Below are positions 24,643 to 30,895 of a stretch of 30,895 nucleotides of DNA, one piece after another. Location of the stretch: assembly GCA_910587475.1 (NCBI GenBank), contig CAJUMR010000033.1:1-30895 (forward strand), written 5' to 3'. The position numbers were made by a program, and so were the translations under genes. Position 1 is the stretch's first letter, and each line of letters starts with the position of its first letter. The notes below the pieces were generated by a model. It was not told the DNA's origin, searched no databases, and saw only the letters and a program-made list of their open reading frames with translations. This DNA is from an uncultured Muribaculaceae bacterium. Its GTDB lineage: Bacteria; Bacteroidota; Bacteroidia; Bacteroidales; Muribaculaceae.

Positions 24643-25296
24643 ATGTACAGAAAAGGCAAGTTATATTTCCGTTATGGCACAATGGGTTCGGCAAAGACGG
24701 CCTTGTTGCTGACGACCGCATACAACTTTGAGGAGCGTCATATCGAGTACATGTGCATGAAGCCTGTGATCGACACGCGGGAGGCCCGTAATGTGATCAG
24801 GTCGCGCATCGGCATCGAGCGAGAGTGTCGTTGGATCTATCAGGACACCAATCTCTATGAACTTGTCAAAGAGATGTACCGCCAGACTCATAGGGTTGTC
24901 GAATGGTTTCTGGTCGATGAGGCACAGTTTCTGACGACCGCTCAGGTCGATCAGTTGTCGAGGATCGTCGATGATTTCGGAAGTAATGTGGTGTGCTACG
25001 GCCTGCGGACCGATTTCAAGAGTCATCTGTTCGAGGGCTCTCGCCGCTTGTTTGAGATTGCAGACACCATCGACGAGATCAAATCGACCTGTAACTGCGG
25101 ACATAAAACGATCGTCAACGCCCGCATCGACTGCAACGGCGACATCGTCGAGGAGGGAGCGCAGGTGGAGATCGGCGGCGATGACCGTTATGTGGCGGTT
25201 TGCCGGAAGTGCTGGCGCAACAAGCGCATCGAACAGAGTGCCCGCGGAGCATTGCCTTTTTTAGATGAAGAAATTCCAGAGGAAAAAGAATTATGA
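24643..25296 (+). CDS. tdk: Thymidine kinase, type II
   Basis: Thymidine kinase phosphorylates thymidine with ATP in pyrimidine salvage. The 217-residue protein has the P-loop YGTMGSAKT (residues 11-19), the DEAQF motif with the catalytic Glu93, and structural zinc cysteines at 150, 152, 187 and 190 (CNCGHK and CRKCW). The P-loop reads GxMxSxKT where many members have a Gly before the Lys; here that position is Ala17. The C-terminal end is acidic and overlaps the next gene by 4 bases. Confidence 0.95.
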   Translation: MYRKGKLYFRYGTMGSAKTALLLTTAYNFEERHIEYMCMKPVIDTREARNVIRSRIGIERECRWIYQDTNLYELVKEMYRQTHRVVEWFLVDEAQFLTTAQVDQLSRIVDDFGSNVVCYGLRTDFKSHLFEGSRRLFEIADTIDEIKSTCNCGHKTIVNARIDCNGDIVEEGAQVEIGGDDRYVAVCRKCWRNKRIEQSARGALPFLDEEIPEEKEL

Positions 25297-25745
25297 TAGT
25301 TTGTGATTTGAATAATGCAGACAGGTTCAAAGGTCTCAGCCGAGGACTCGACGAGGCGCTTGAATGGCTCTGCGCACACCGTGACGATCAGTTTGAGAAG
25401 GGTCAGCAGACCATCGGGACCGACGGCACGATAACCGTAAAATGTGAAGAGCCACATCTTCGTACGCCAGAGGTTTCGGAGCTTGAGGCTCACCGACGTT
25501 TTATCGACATACATGTTCCGCTCAAGAATGGGGAGTCGATAGGTTGGGCTCCAGTTGCGGGACTGAAGTATCGTCACGGCGAGTATGACGAGGAGCGGGA
25601 TATCTGCTTCTTCGGCGACTCGGCGACAAGTCTTCTGCACATGAGAGTAGGGCAGATCGCTATCTTCTTTCCGGAAGATGCACACGCCCCGAACATCGGC
25701 GTCGGCACACACCGTAAGCTGTGTGTGAAAATTCCTGTCGAATGA
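25293..25745 (+). CDS. YhcH/YjgK/YiaL family protein (DUF386)
   Basis: This 150-residue protein matches the YhcH/YjgK/YiaL family of small cupin-like proteins linked to sugar metabolism (sialic acid or galactoside pathways in other bacteria). Typical elements are LEAHRRFIDIHVPL near residue 68, IGWAP, YDEERDICFF, and the closing IFFPEDAHAPNIGV near 128. The histidines in these motifs are likely metal ligands. It overlaps tdk by 4 bases and the next gene by 4, so it is translated in step with both. The true substrate is unknown, and the neighbours do not suggest a sugar pathway. Confidence 0.9.
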   Translation: MIVCDLNNADRFKGLSRGLDEALEWLCAHRDDQFEKGQQTIGTDGTITVKCEEPHLRTPEVSELEAHRRFIDIHVPLKNGESIGWAPVAGLKYRHGEYDEERDICFFGDSATSLLHMRVGQIAIFFPEDAHAPNIGVGTHRKLCVKIPVE

Positions 25746-26518
25746 AGATGGGAAGGGCAGCGGCGAGACTGGCAGCAGTTGTTGCAGCGGCGTTGATTGG
25801 CGTCGTGGCATCTATCGCGATGAGTTTCGGCGATGAATCGCTGAACTACAAGGTGAAGTACAAATGGGGCCTGATCAACAAGCAGGCCGGCCACGCGACG
25901 CTGACCCTGAAGAACCGAGGCGCTAACTATGAGATCAAGCTGACAGCGGCCTCTGAGCCTTGGGCCGACCGAATCTTCGAGGTGCGTGACACGCTCAACG
26001 GTCTGATTGTGCGCGATGGATTCCGTCCGTTGTTTTATGAAAAAATCGCCCATGAGGGCGGCGAGTACAAGCACGATACTGTGAGGTTCGGCTATGAGGA
26101 AGAAGGCAAGGTGACGGGTAACTGCACCCGCCGCGTAGTCAAAAAAGGTAAAGAACGTGTCAACCAGAACCTTAAACTTGAGTCAGAGGGGACGACCGTC
26201 GACATGATCAGCGCCTACTACTATATGCGTGCGATCCCTTACGAAAAATGGACCCCAGGTCAGTCGGAGACGATCACGATCTTCTCGGGCAAGAGGAAGG
26301 AGTCGCTGACGATCAAGTATCACGGCATCGAGGATGTAAAGACCGAACGGAAGTCGTTCAGGTGTTATCATATAACGTTTATTTTCACGTCGGACGGCGG
26401 TAAGAAGACGTCGGACGATATGGACGCATGGATCAGCGCCGACTCGCGCCGCATACCGGTGAGAATGGAGGGAAAGCTGCCTGTCGGCAAGGTTCACTGT
26501 CTCTACGACGGGGATTAA
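25742..26518 (+). CDS. DUF3108 domain-containing exported protein
   Basis: The 258-residue protein begins with a signal peptide or anchor (RLAAVVAAALIGVVASIA). The ATG at 25742 overlaps the yhcH stop and is preferred over an upstream in-frame start. From about residue 35 it follows the DUF3108 pattern: LNYKVKYKWGLINKQAGHATLTL, later TVDMISAYYYMRAIPYEKW, and the end DAWISADSRRIPVRMEGKLPVG. The family probably forms a beta-barrel-like lipid- or ligand-binding fold in the periplasm, but no function is established. It precedes rpoN by 18 bases. Confidence 0.88.
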   Translation: MKMGRAAARLAAVVAAALIGVVASIAMSFGDESLNYKVKYKWGLINKQAGHATLTLKNRGANYEIKLTAASEPWADRIFEVRDTLNGLIVRDGFRPLFYEKIAHEGGEYKHDTVRFGYEEEGKVTGNCTRRVVKKGKERVNQNLKLESEGTTVDMISAYYYMRAIPYEKWTPGQSETITIFSGKRKESLTIKYHGIEDVKTERKSFRCYHITFIFTSDGGKKTSDDMDAWISADSRRIPVRMEGKLPVGKVHCLYDGD

Positions 26519-26536
26519 AAATCTGAGAAACAGAGG

Positions 26537-27982
26537 ATGAGCGAAAACCTGAAACTCGAACAGCAATCGAAACTGCAGCAGCGGCTCAATCCGCGGCAGG
26601 TGATCTTCGGCCGTTATCTCGAGATGACGACACCGGAGATCGAGGATGAGGTGCGCCGTGCCGTCGATGAAAATCCGGCACTCGAGGTGATCGGCGATGC
26701 TCCGTCGAATGATGAAGGCGTAGAGCACGACGGCGAAACGTTTGATGAAAGCGCCGAGCAGCTTCAGCGGGCCGATTACGGCGACGAGGATGATGTGCCG
26801 ACCTACGGTTTCGGGCAGGGAGGCAAGGAGCACGATGTGCAGGCTCACGATTTTCTGGCAACGGCCGACGATACGTCGCTGGTCGAGGTGATGCGCGATC
26901 AGTTGTCGGATCTTGATCTGACAGACGACGAGCGCCGGGTGGCAGAATATATCATCGGAAATCTTGACGATAATGGTTATATGACCCGATCGTTGGCCGA
27001 CATTGCCGACGATGTGGCTATCGCCGAGGGTTTTACGGCCGATATGGCGATGGTGAAGCGGGTGTTTGCACAGGTGAGGAAGCTGGATCCTGCCGGCGTA
27101 GGAGCGGTCGATCTCCGTGACTGTCTGCTGTTGCAGATCGACCGTTGTGAGACGACACTCACGACCAAGATAGCGCGCGAGATCATAGCCGATTGGTTTG
27201 ATGTGTTTTCAAAGAAGCATTTCGAGCAACTGCGCGGACATCTGGGCATCGATTCCGAAGAGATGCATGCGGCTCTCGATTTCATCCGCGGTCTCAATCC
27301 TAAGCCGGGAGCTCTGATCGAAGGATCGTCGCTCAACGACAGACTGAGGCATATCATACCGGATTTTTCGGTGGATGTCGATGTCAACGGACGTGCAACG
27401 GTCGGGTTGTTGAATAACATCCCGGAACTTGCTGTCGAACAAAGTTTTCAGATCGAAGACAAGGATGTGGCGAGGGTGTCGCGCCGCGAAGCCGATGCGA
27501 TGGCTTTCATACGTCGCCGCCGCGACGATGCGACCGCTTTCATCGATATGCTCAAGATGAGGTCGGAGACGCTGCTGTCGGTGATGAAAGCGATAGTGAA
27601 GATTCAGCACCGCTTTTTTGAAACTGACGATAAATCGACCATCAAGCCGATGATAATCAAGGATGTCGCAGCGTTGACCGGTCTGAATATATCGGTTATA
27701 TCGAGGGCTGCGGCAGGAAAGTATGTGCTGACGTCGCGCGGGGTCTATCCGTTGAAAATGTTTTTCAACGAGCGACCGAAGGATGACGTCGACACATCGT
27801 CGCACGAGATACTCGACGCGCTTGCCAAAATAATAGATAATGAGGATAAGTCGCATCCTCTCAGCGATGAGGCGCTGAGCGAGCAACTCGCTCAGAAAGG
27901 CTATGAGATAGCGAGGCGTACAGTGACAAAATACCGCGAGCGTCTCGGTCAGCCTGTGGCTCGTCTGCGAAAACAATTTTAA
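26537..27982 (+). CDS. rpoN: RNA polymerase sigma-54 factor
   Basis: Sigma-54 directs RNA polymerase to -24/-12 promoters, which need an activator ATPase to open. Region I is visible at the start (LKLEQQSKLQQRLNPRQVIFGRYLEM, residues about 5-30), followed by an acidic stretch at about 55-110. The core-binding domain spans about 115-300 (LDPAGVGAVDLRDCL, GLNPKPG), and the DNA-binding part comes last. The RpoN box ARRTVTKYRE lies near the C-terminus (about 457-466; the usual form is ARRTVAKYRE). The length of 481 is normal. I saw no -24/-12 promoter or activator gene in the window. It is followed after 10 bases by a PAP2-like gene. Confidence 0.97.
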   Translation: MSENLKLEQQSKLQQRLNPRQVIFGRYLEMTTPEIEDEVRRAVDENPALEVIGDAPSNDEGVEHDGETFDESAEQLQRADYGDEDDVPTYGFGQGGKEHDVQAHDFLATADDTSLVEVMRDQLSDLDLTDDERRVAEYIIGNLDDNGYMTRSLADIADDVAIAEGFTADMAMVKRVFAQVRKLDPAGVGAVDLRDCLLLQIDRCETTLTTKIAREIIADWFDVFSKKHFEQLRGHLGIDSEEMHAALDFIRGLNPKPGALIEGSSLNDRLRHIIPDFSVDVDVNGRATVGLLNNIPELAVEQSFQIEDKDVARVSRREADAMAFIRRRRDDATAFIDMLKMRSETLLSVMKAIVKIQHRFFETDDKSTIKPMIIKDVAALTGLNISVISRAAAGKYVLTSRGVYPLKMFFNERPKDDVDTSSHEILDALAKIIDNEDKSHPLSDEALSEQLAQKGYEIARRTVTKYRERLGQPVARLRKQF

Positions 27983-27992
27983 GAAAAGAAAT

Positions 27993-28631
27993 ATGAGAGA
28001 TAAACAAAAATATACGGCTGTCGGGCGCGTGGCACAGATTGTCAGCGATCTGTTCTCGCCGATCGTTTTGCCGGCTTATATGATGGCTGTGGCGATGTGG
28101 GTTTCACCCTTGGCCAATCTGCCTGAAAAGATCAGGATAGTGTCGATGACAGTGGTTGTCGTTCTGACTGCCATAGTGCCTACGGCTGTGATCCTCACGC
28201 TTATCAAGCTCGGCAAGGTGAAGGATGTCAGCCTTCCGTCGCGCCGCGAGCGCATGATACCTTATCTTGTCAGCGTGATGTGTTATCTGGGGACCGTTGT
28301 GTTCCTGCGGTCGGCTCATGCCCCTGTGTGGCTGTCGGGCTTCTATCTCGGAGCGTCGTTGTCGGCGATCTGTGCGGCGGCAATCACCGGCCGCTGGAAG
28401 ATCAGCGCCCATTCGTCGGCTGTCGGCGGAGTGGCCGCGGCGCTTGTGTGGATGGGTGTCAACGGATTGCTACAGTTCGGTTCGTGGTACTGGATCAGCG
28501 GCGGGATATTGCTCTGCGGGCTTGTCGGCACTTCGCGGCTGATACTCAACCGTCACACACCTTGTCAGGTGTATGCGGGTTACGGGCTCGGCGCCCTGGC
28601 GGTGACGGTGATGTTGCAATTGCTATATTAA
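27993..28631 (+). CDS. PAP2-like integral membrane protein
   Basis: The 212-residue protein has about six hydrophobic helices (for example IVSMTVVVVLTAIVPTAVIL and ISGGILLCGLVGTSRLIL). It shows a degenerate PAP2 phosphatase pattern. The first motif is KDVSLPSRRERMIPY, the second is ISAHSS near 145 in place of PSGH, and the third is SRLILNRHTPCQ near 180, in which the expected aspartate is glutamine. Known PAP2 enzymes release phosphate from lipid phosphates such as undecaprenyl diphosphate. The changed residues make activity uncertain, although this variant may be normal in Bacteroidetes. It lies 10 bases after rpoN and 27 before purE. Confidence 0.75.
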   Translation: MRDKQKYTAVGRVAQIVSDLFSPIVLPAYMMAVAMWVSPLANLPEKIRIVSMTVVVVLTAIVPTAVILTLIKLGKVKDVSLPSRRERMIPYLVSVMCYLGTVVFLRSAHAPVWLSGFYLGASLSAICAAAITGRWKISAHSSAVGGVAAALVWMGVNGLLQFGSWYWISGGILLCGLVGTSRLILNRHTPCQVYAGYGLGALAVTVMLQLLY

Positions 28632-28658
28632 ATAACATATTCCAATATATAAAGATAT

Positions 28659-29165
28659 ATGAAACCAGAAGTGAGCATAATCATGGGCAGCACATCAGAT
28701 CTGCCTATCTTGCGCAAAGCCGCAGATTTTCTCGAACAAATGGAAGTGGCGTTTGAAATGAATGCGCTCAGCGCCCACCGCACTCCGCACGAAGTCGAAG
28801 CATTTGCTACCGGAGCAGCGGGCCGCGGCATCAAGGTGATCATCGCCGCTGCGGGAATGGCTGCCGCACTACCGGGTGTTATCGCAGCCCTGACACCTCT
28901 GCCTGTGATCGGTCTGCCGATCGACTCTACTCTTCAGGGTCAGGATGCGTTGCTGTCGATAGTGCAGATGCCTCCGGGCATACCCGTTGCCACCGTCGGC
29001 ATCAATGCCGGTCTCAACGCAGCGATACTCGCGGTGAGAATGCTCTCGCTCAGCGATGAGAAACTTGCAGCCCGCTATGCGGCCTATTGTGCATCGCTGT
29101 CACAGAAGATTGTGAAGGCCAACGCCGATCTGGCTGCGATCAGTGACTACAAGTACAAAGTGTGA
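28659..29165 (+). CDS. purE: N5-carboxyaminoimidazole ribonucleotide mutase PurE
   Basis: PurE moves the carboxyl group of N5-CAIR to carbon, giving CAIR in purine synthesis. Motifs are MGSTSDLPI (residues 9-17), NALSAHRTP with the catalytic His40, and the C-terminal VIGLPIDSTLQGQDALLSIVQMPPGIPVATV. Length 168 is usual. The loop that commonly reads AGGAAHLPG is AAGMAAALPG (about 64-73), so the histidine there is replaced by alanine. I recall similar sequences in Bacteroidetes but cannot check. purK is not in the window. Confidence 0.96.
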   Translation: MKPEVSIIMGSTSDLPILRKAADFLEQMEVAFEMNALSAHRTPHEVEAFATGAAGRGIKVIIAAAGMAAALPGVIAALTPLPVIGLPIDSTLQGQDALLSIVQMPPGIPVATVGINAGLNAAILAVRMLSLSDEKLAARYAAYCASLSQKIVKANADLAAISDYKYKV

Positions 29166-29212
29166 TCAGCTCTATTTTTTTCTAAACAAACCAGCATAAA
29201 AAACAGACTCGG

Positions 29213-30781
29213 ATGACTAACAGTGAATTCCGTCGCAAGACCACGACAGTAAGAGTCGGAAACACGACAATCGGAGGAGATGCTCCGATAAGACTTCAGT
29301 CAATGACCAATACGTCGACACTCGACACCGAAGGGTCGGTCGCGCAGTGCAAGGCTATCGCCGCAGCCGGTGCGGACATCGTCAGACTGACGGCTCAAGG
29401 CGTAGCTCAGGCTAAAAACATGGGAGAGATCCGGCGCCGTCTCCGCGAGGAGGGTGTCGATATCCCGCTTGTGGCGGACATTCATTTCAATCCGGCGGCA
29501 GCCTTCGAGGCCGCCACGCAGGTGGAGAAGGTGCGCATCAATCCGGGCAATTTCGTCGATCCCGGGCGAACGTTCAAGAAGCTGAGCTATACAGACGAAG
29601 AATATGCAGCCGAGCTGACGAAGATCGCCGACAAGCTTGTGCCGTTTCTGAAGGTGTGCCGTGAGCATTCGACCGCTATCCGACTCGGAGTCAACCACGG
29701 CTCGCTGTCGGACCGCATCATGAGCCGCTATGGCGACACGCCGGCCGGAATGGTGGAGTCGGCGATGGAGTTTCTCAGGGTGTGCAGACAGGAGCAATTC
29801 GACGATGTGGTGATCTCGATCAAGGCGTCGAACGTGGTGGTTATGACGCAGACCGTCAGACTGCTTGTGGCGGCTATGGATGCAGAAGACATGCACTATC
29901 CGCTTCATCTTGGCGTGACCGAGGCGGGCGACGCAGAGGATGGCCGCGTGAAATCGGCTGTCGGTATCGGTTCGCTTCTTGCCGACGGCATAGGTGATAC
30001 GATCAGGGTGTCGCTCAGCGAGGCGCCTGAAAATGAGGTGCCAGTGGCGCGTATGCTCGTCGACCATATCGAGCGTATGGCGTCAGACAGCATCGGACGC
30101 GTAGCTACGCCTGCCGAAGTCGCCGATCTCAGCGGCAGACCTCAGCCCTTGGCTGCCGGAGTCGATTTCGATGTGATGGCCGGAGTGCCAGAAGGCTATG
30201 ATGTAGTGGAGTCGTCGCGGGCGAATGCGATCGCCGATATACGCCGTCAACTCGAAGAACGCTCCAAGTCGGGCAACGACCGGCCTGTGGTCATCAAGAT
30301 CAGTTATCCGGCCGATTATGATGCAGACAAACTGACCGTGGCGGCGTCGGTCGACTTCGGCTCGCTGCTACTCGGAGGCAGCGGCGACGGCATCTGGATA
30401 GATGCTCCCGGCGTCGATGCGGATAAGTTGCAGTCGCTTGAGATGAGCATTCTGCAGGCTACTCGCCGTAGGATCAGCAAGACGGAGTATATAGCGTGTC
30501 CGGGATGCGGACGCACGCTGTTCGACCTTCCGTCGGTTCTCCAGGCTGTGAAAGCCGGAACGTCGCATCTCAAAGGACTCAAGATCGGAGTGATGGGATG
30601 TATAGTCAACGGGCCCGGTGAGATGGCAGACGCAGATTACGGTTATGTCGGTGCGGCGAGCGGATGTGTCAGTCTCTATAAAGGAAAGGAATGTGTGGTC
30701 AAGAACATTCCGGCAGAGGAGGCTCTGCCACGTCTGATCGACCTGATCAAAGAAAACGGCGACTGGATTGATGAGGATTAA
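29213..30781 (+). CDS. ispG: 4-hydroxy-3-methylbut-2-enyl diphosphate synthase (flavodoxin), IspG
   Basis: IspG converts methylerythritol cyclodiphosphate to HMBDP in the MEP isoprenoid pathway using a [4Fe-4S] cluster. The N-terminal TIM barrel shows IRLQSMTNTST (26-36), VADIHFNPAAA and VRINPGNF. The C-terminal iron-sulfur domain has CPGCGRT near residue 428 and GCIVNGPGE near 463, giving the three cysteines and the glutamate ligand. The 522-residue length exceeds the about 370-residue proteobacterial form because of an inserted central domain (about 275-400), as in plants and Bacteroidetes; I recall Bacteroidetes members often being longer still. It overlaps the next gene by 11 bases. Confidence 0.96.
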   Translation: MTNSEFRRKTTTVRVGNTTIGGDAPIRLQSMTNTSTLDTEGSVAQCKAIAAAGADIVRLTAQGVAQAKNMGEIRRRLREEGVDIPLVADIHFNPAAAFEAATQVEKVRINPGNFVDPGRTFKKLSYTDEEYAAELTKIADKLVPFLKVCREHSTAIRLGVNHGSLSDRIMSRYGDTPAGMVESAMEFLRVCRQEQFDDVVISIKASNVVVMTQTVRLLVAAMDAEDMHYPLHLGVTEAGDAEDGRVKSAVGIGSLLADGIGDTIRVSLSEAPENEVPVARMLVDHIERMASDSIGRVATPAEVADLSGRPQPLAAGVDFDVMAGVPEGYDVVESSRANAIADIRRQLEERSKSGNDRPVVIKISYPADYDADKLTVAASVDFGSLLLGGSGDGIWIDAPGVDADKLQSLEMSILQATRRRISKTEYIACPGCGRTLFDLPSVLQAVKAGTSHLKGLKIGVMGCIVNGPGEMADADYGYVGAASGCVSLYKGKECVVKNIPAEEALPRLIDLIKENGDWIDED

Positions 30782-30895
30782 GCGACAGACAGTTACAACG
30801 GCGGTGCTTTCCAACGGAATGCCGGCGGTGCATATGCATTGCGGCGGTAGCGCTGTCGCCATATTCGGTCTGTGTGTGAAGGCCGGCAGCCGCAA
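30771..30895 (+). CDS. M16 (insulinase-like) zinc peptidase, N-terminal 41 codons, cut by window end
   Basis: An ATG at 30771, inside the last codons of ispG, opens a frame that stays open to the window edge. Its start reads MRIKRQTVTTAVLSNGMPAV, followed by SAVAIFGLCVKAGSR. The pattern LxNGxxVV..., then small residues and vKAGSR, is the first strand pair of M16 peptidases (pitrilysin/insulinase type). In that family a HxxEH zinc site comes some 20 residues later, beyond the window. It is short, but the match in order and spacing is good. It overlaps ispG by 11 bases, so it is probably coupled to it. Confidence 0.7.
   Translation, partial: MRIKRQTVTTAVLSNGMPAVHMHCGGSAVAIFGLCVKAGSR

Noticed and set aside
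27209..27976. 255-codon minus-strand frame opposite rpoN
   Set aside because: It covers the sigma-54 DNA-binding part. The translation shows no domain and begins at the end of rpoN without a promoter.
29300..30067. 255-codon minus-strand frame opposite ispG
   Set aside because: It is antisense to conserved IspG motifs, has low-complexity His/Arg-rich translation and no start context.
30368..30895. Minus-strand frame running off the right end
   Set aside because: It overlaps the iron-sulfur domain of ispG and the better-supported M16 start on the plus strand.

Overview
The window looks like chromosomal DNA of a Bacteroidales bacterium, most likely from the gut family Muribaculaceae or a close relative. 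This is inferred from gene content and gene order, not from a database search. Several features point that way. Promoters match the Bacteroidetes pattern (TTTG, a 19-21 base gap, then TAnnTTTGC). The block porG-like / uppS / bamA / two skp-ompH genes is typical of the order, as are BF3164-like and DUF6242-like lipoproteins and a type IX secretion (T9SS) sorting tail. The chain tdk / yhcH / DUF3108 / rpoN / PAP2-like / purE / ispG / M16 peptidase fits as well.

Region 1 (1-8176, minus strand) is accessory. One promoter at about 8144-8176 drives three genes in order: a secreted protein with a T9SS-like C-terminal tail, a 2045-residue RHS/YD-repeat protein, and a small lipoprotein. The RHS protein has a Sec signal peptide and a canonical core end. 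Its last 205 residues form a variable tip that carries the L,D-transpeptidase (YkuD) motif. The lipoprotein just downstream is the natural candidate for immunity. The tip and the lipoprotein gene are AT-richer than the RHS core. I read this as a polymorphic toxin module aimed at peptidoglycan, and it is the most interesting object in the window.

Region 2 (8289-14498, plus strand) is a compact operon: tilS with an unusual in-frame 194-residue N-terminal extension, a secreted six-hairpin-type glycoside hydrolase, a YpfJ-type zinc metallopeptidase, and ribD, ending at an intrinsic terminator. Region 3 holds pyruvate kinase (14603-16024) and a BF3164-like propeller lipoprotein (16137-17225), each with its own promoter and terminator.

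Region 4 (17485-24409) is an envelope-biogenesis operon: DUF6242-like lipoprotein, PorG-like (DUF6089) outer-membrane protein, undecaprenyl diphosphate synthase, BamA and two Skp/OmpH chaperones, closed by a strong terminator. Region 5 (24577 to the end) is a tightly packed housekeeping operon: thymidine kinase, YhcH, DUF3108 protein, sigma-54, PAP2-like membrane protein, PurE, IspG, and the first 41 codons of an M16 peptidase cut by the window edge. No tRNA, rRNA, CRISPR array, insertion sequence or prophage was seen.
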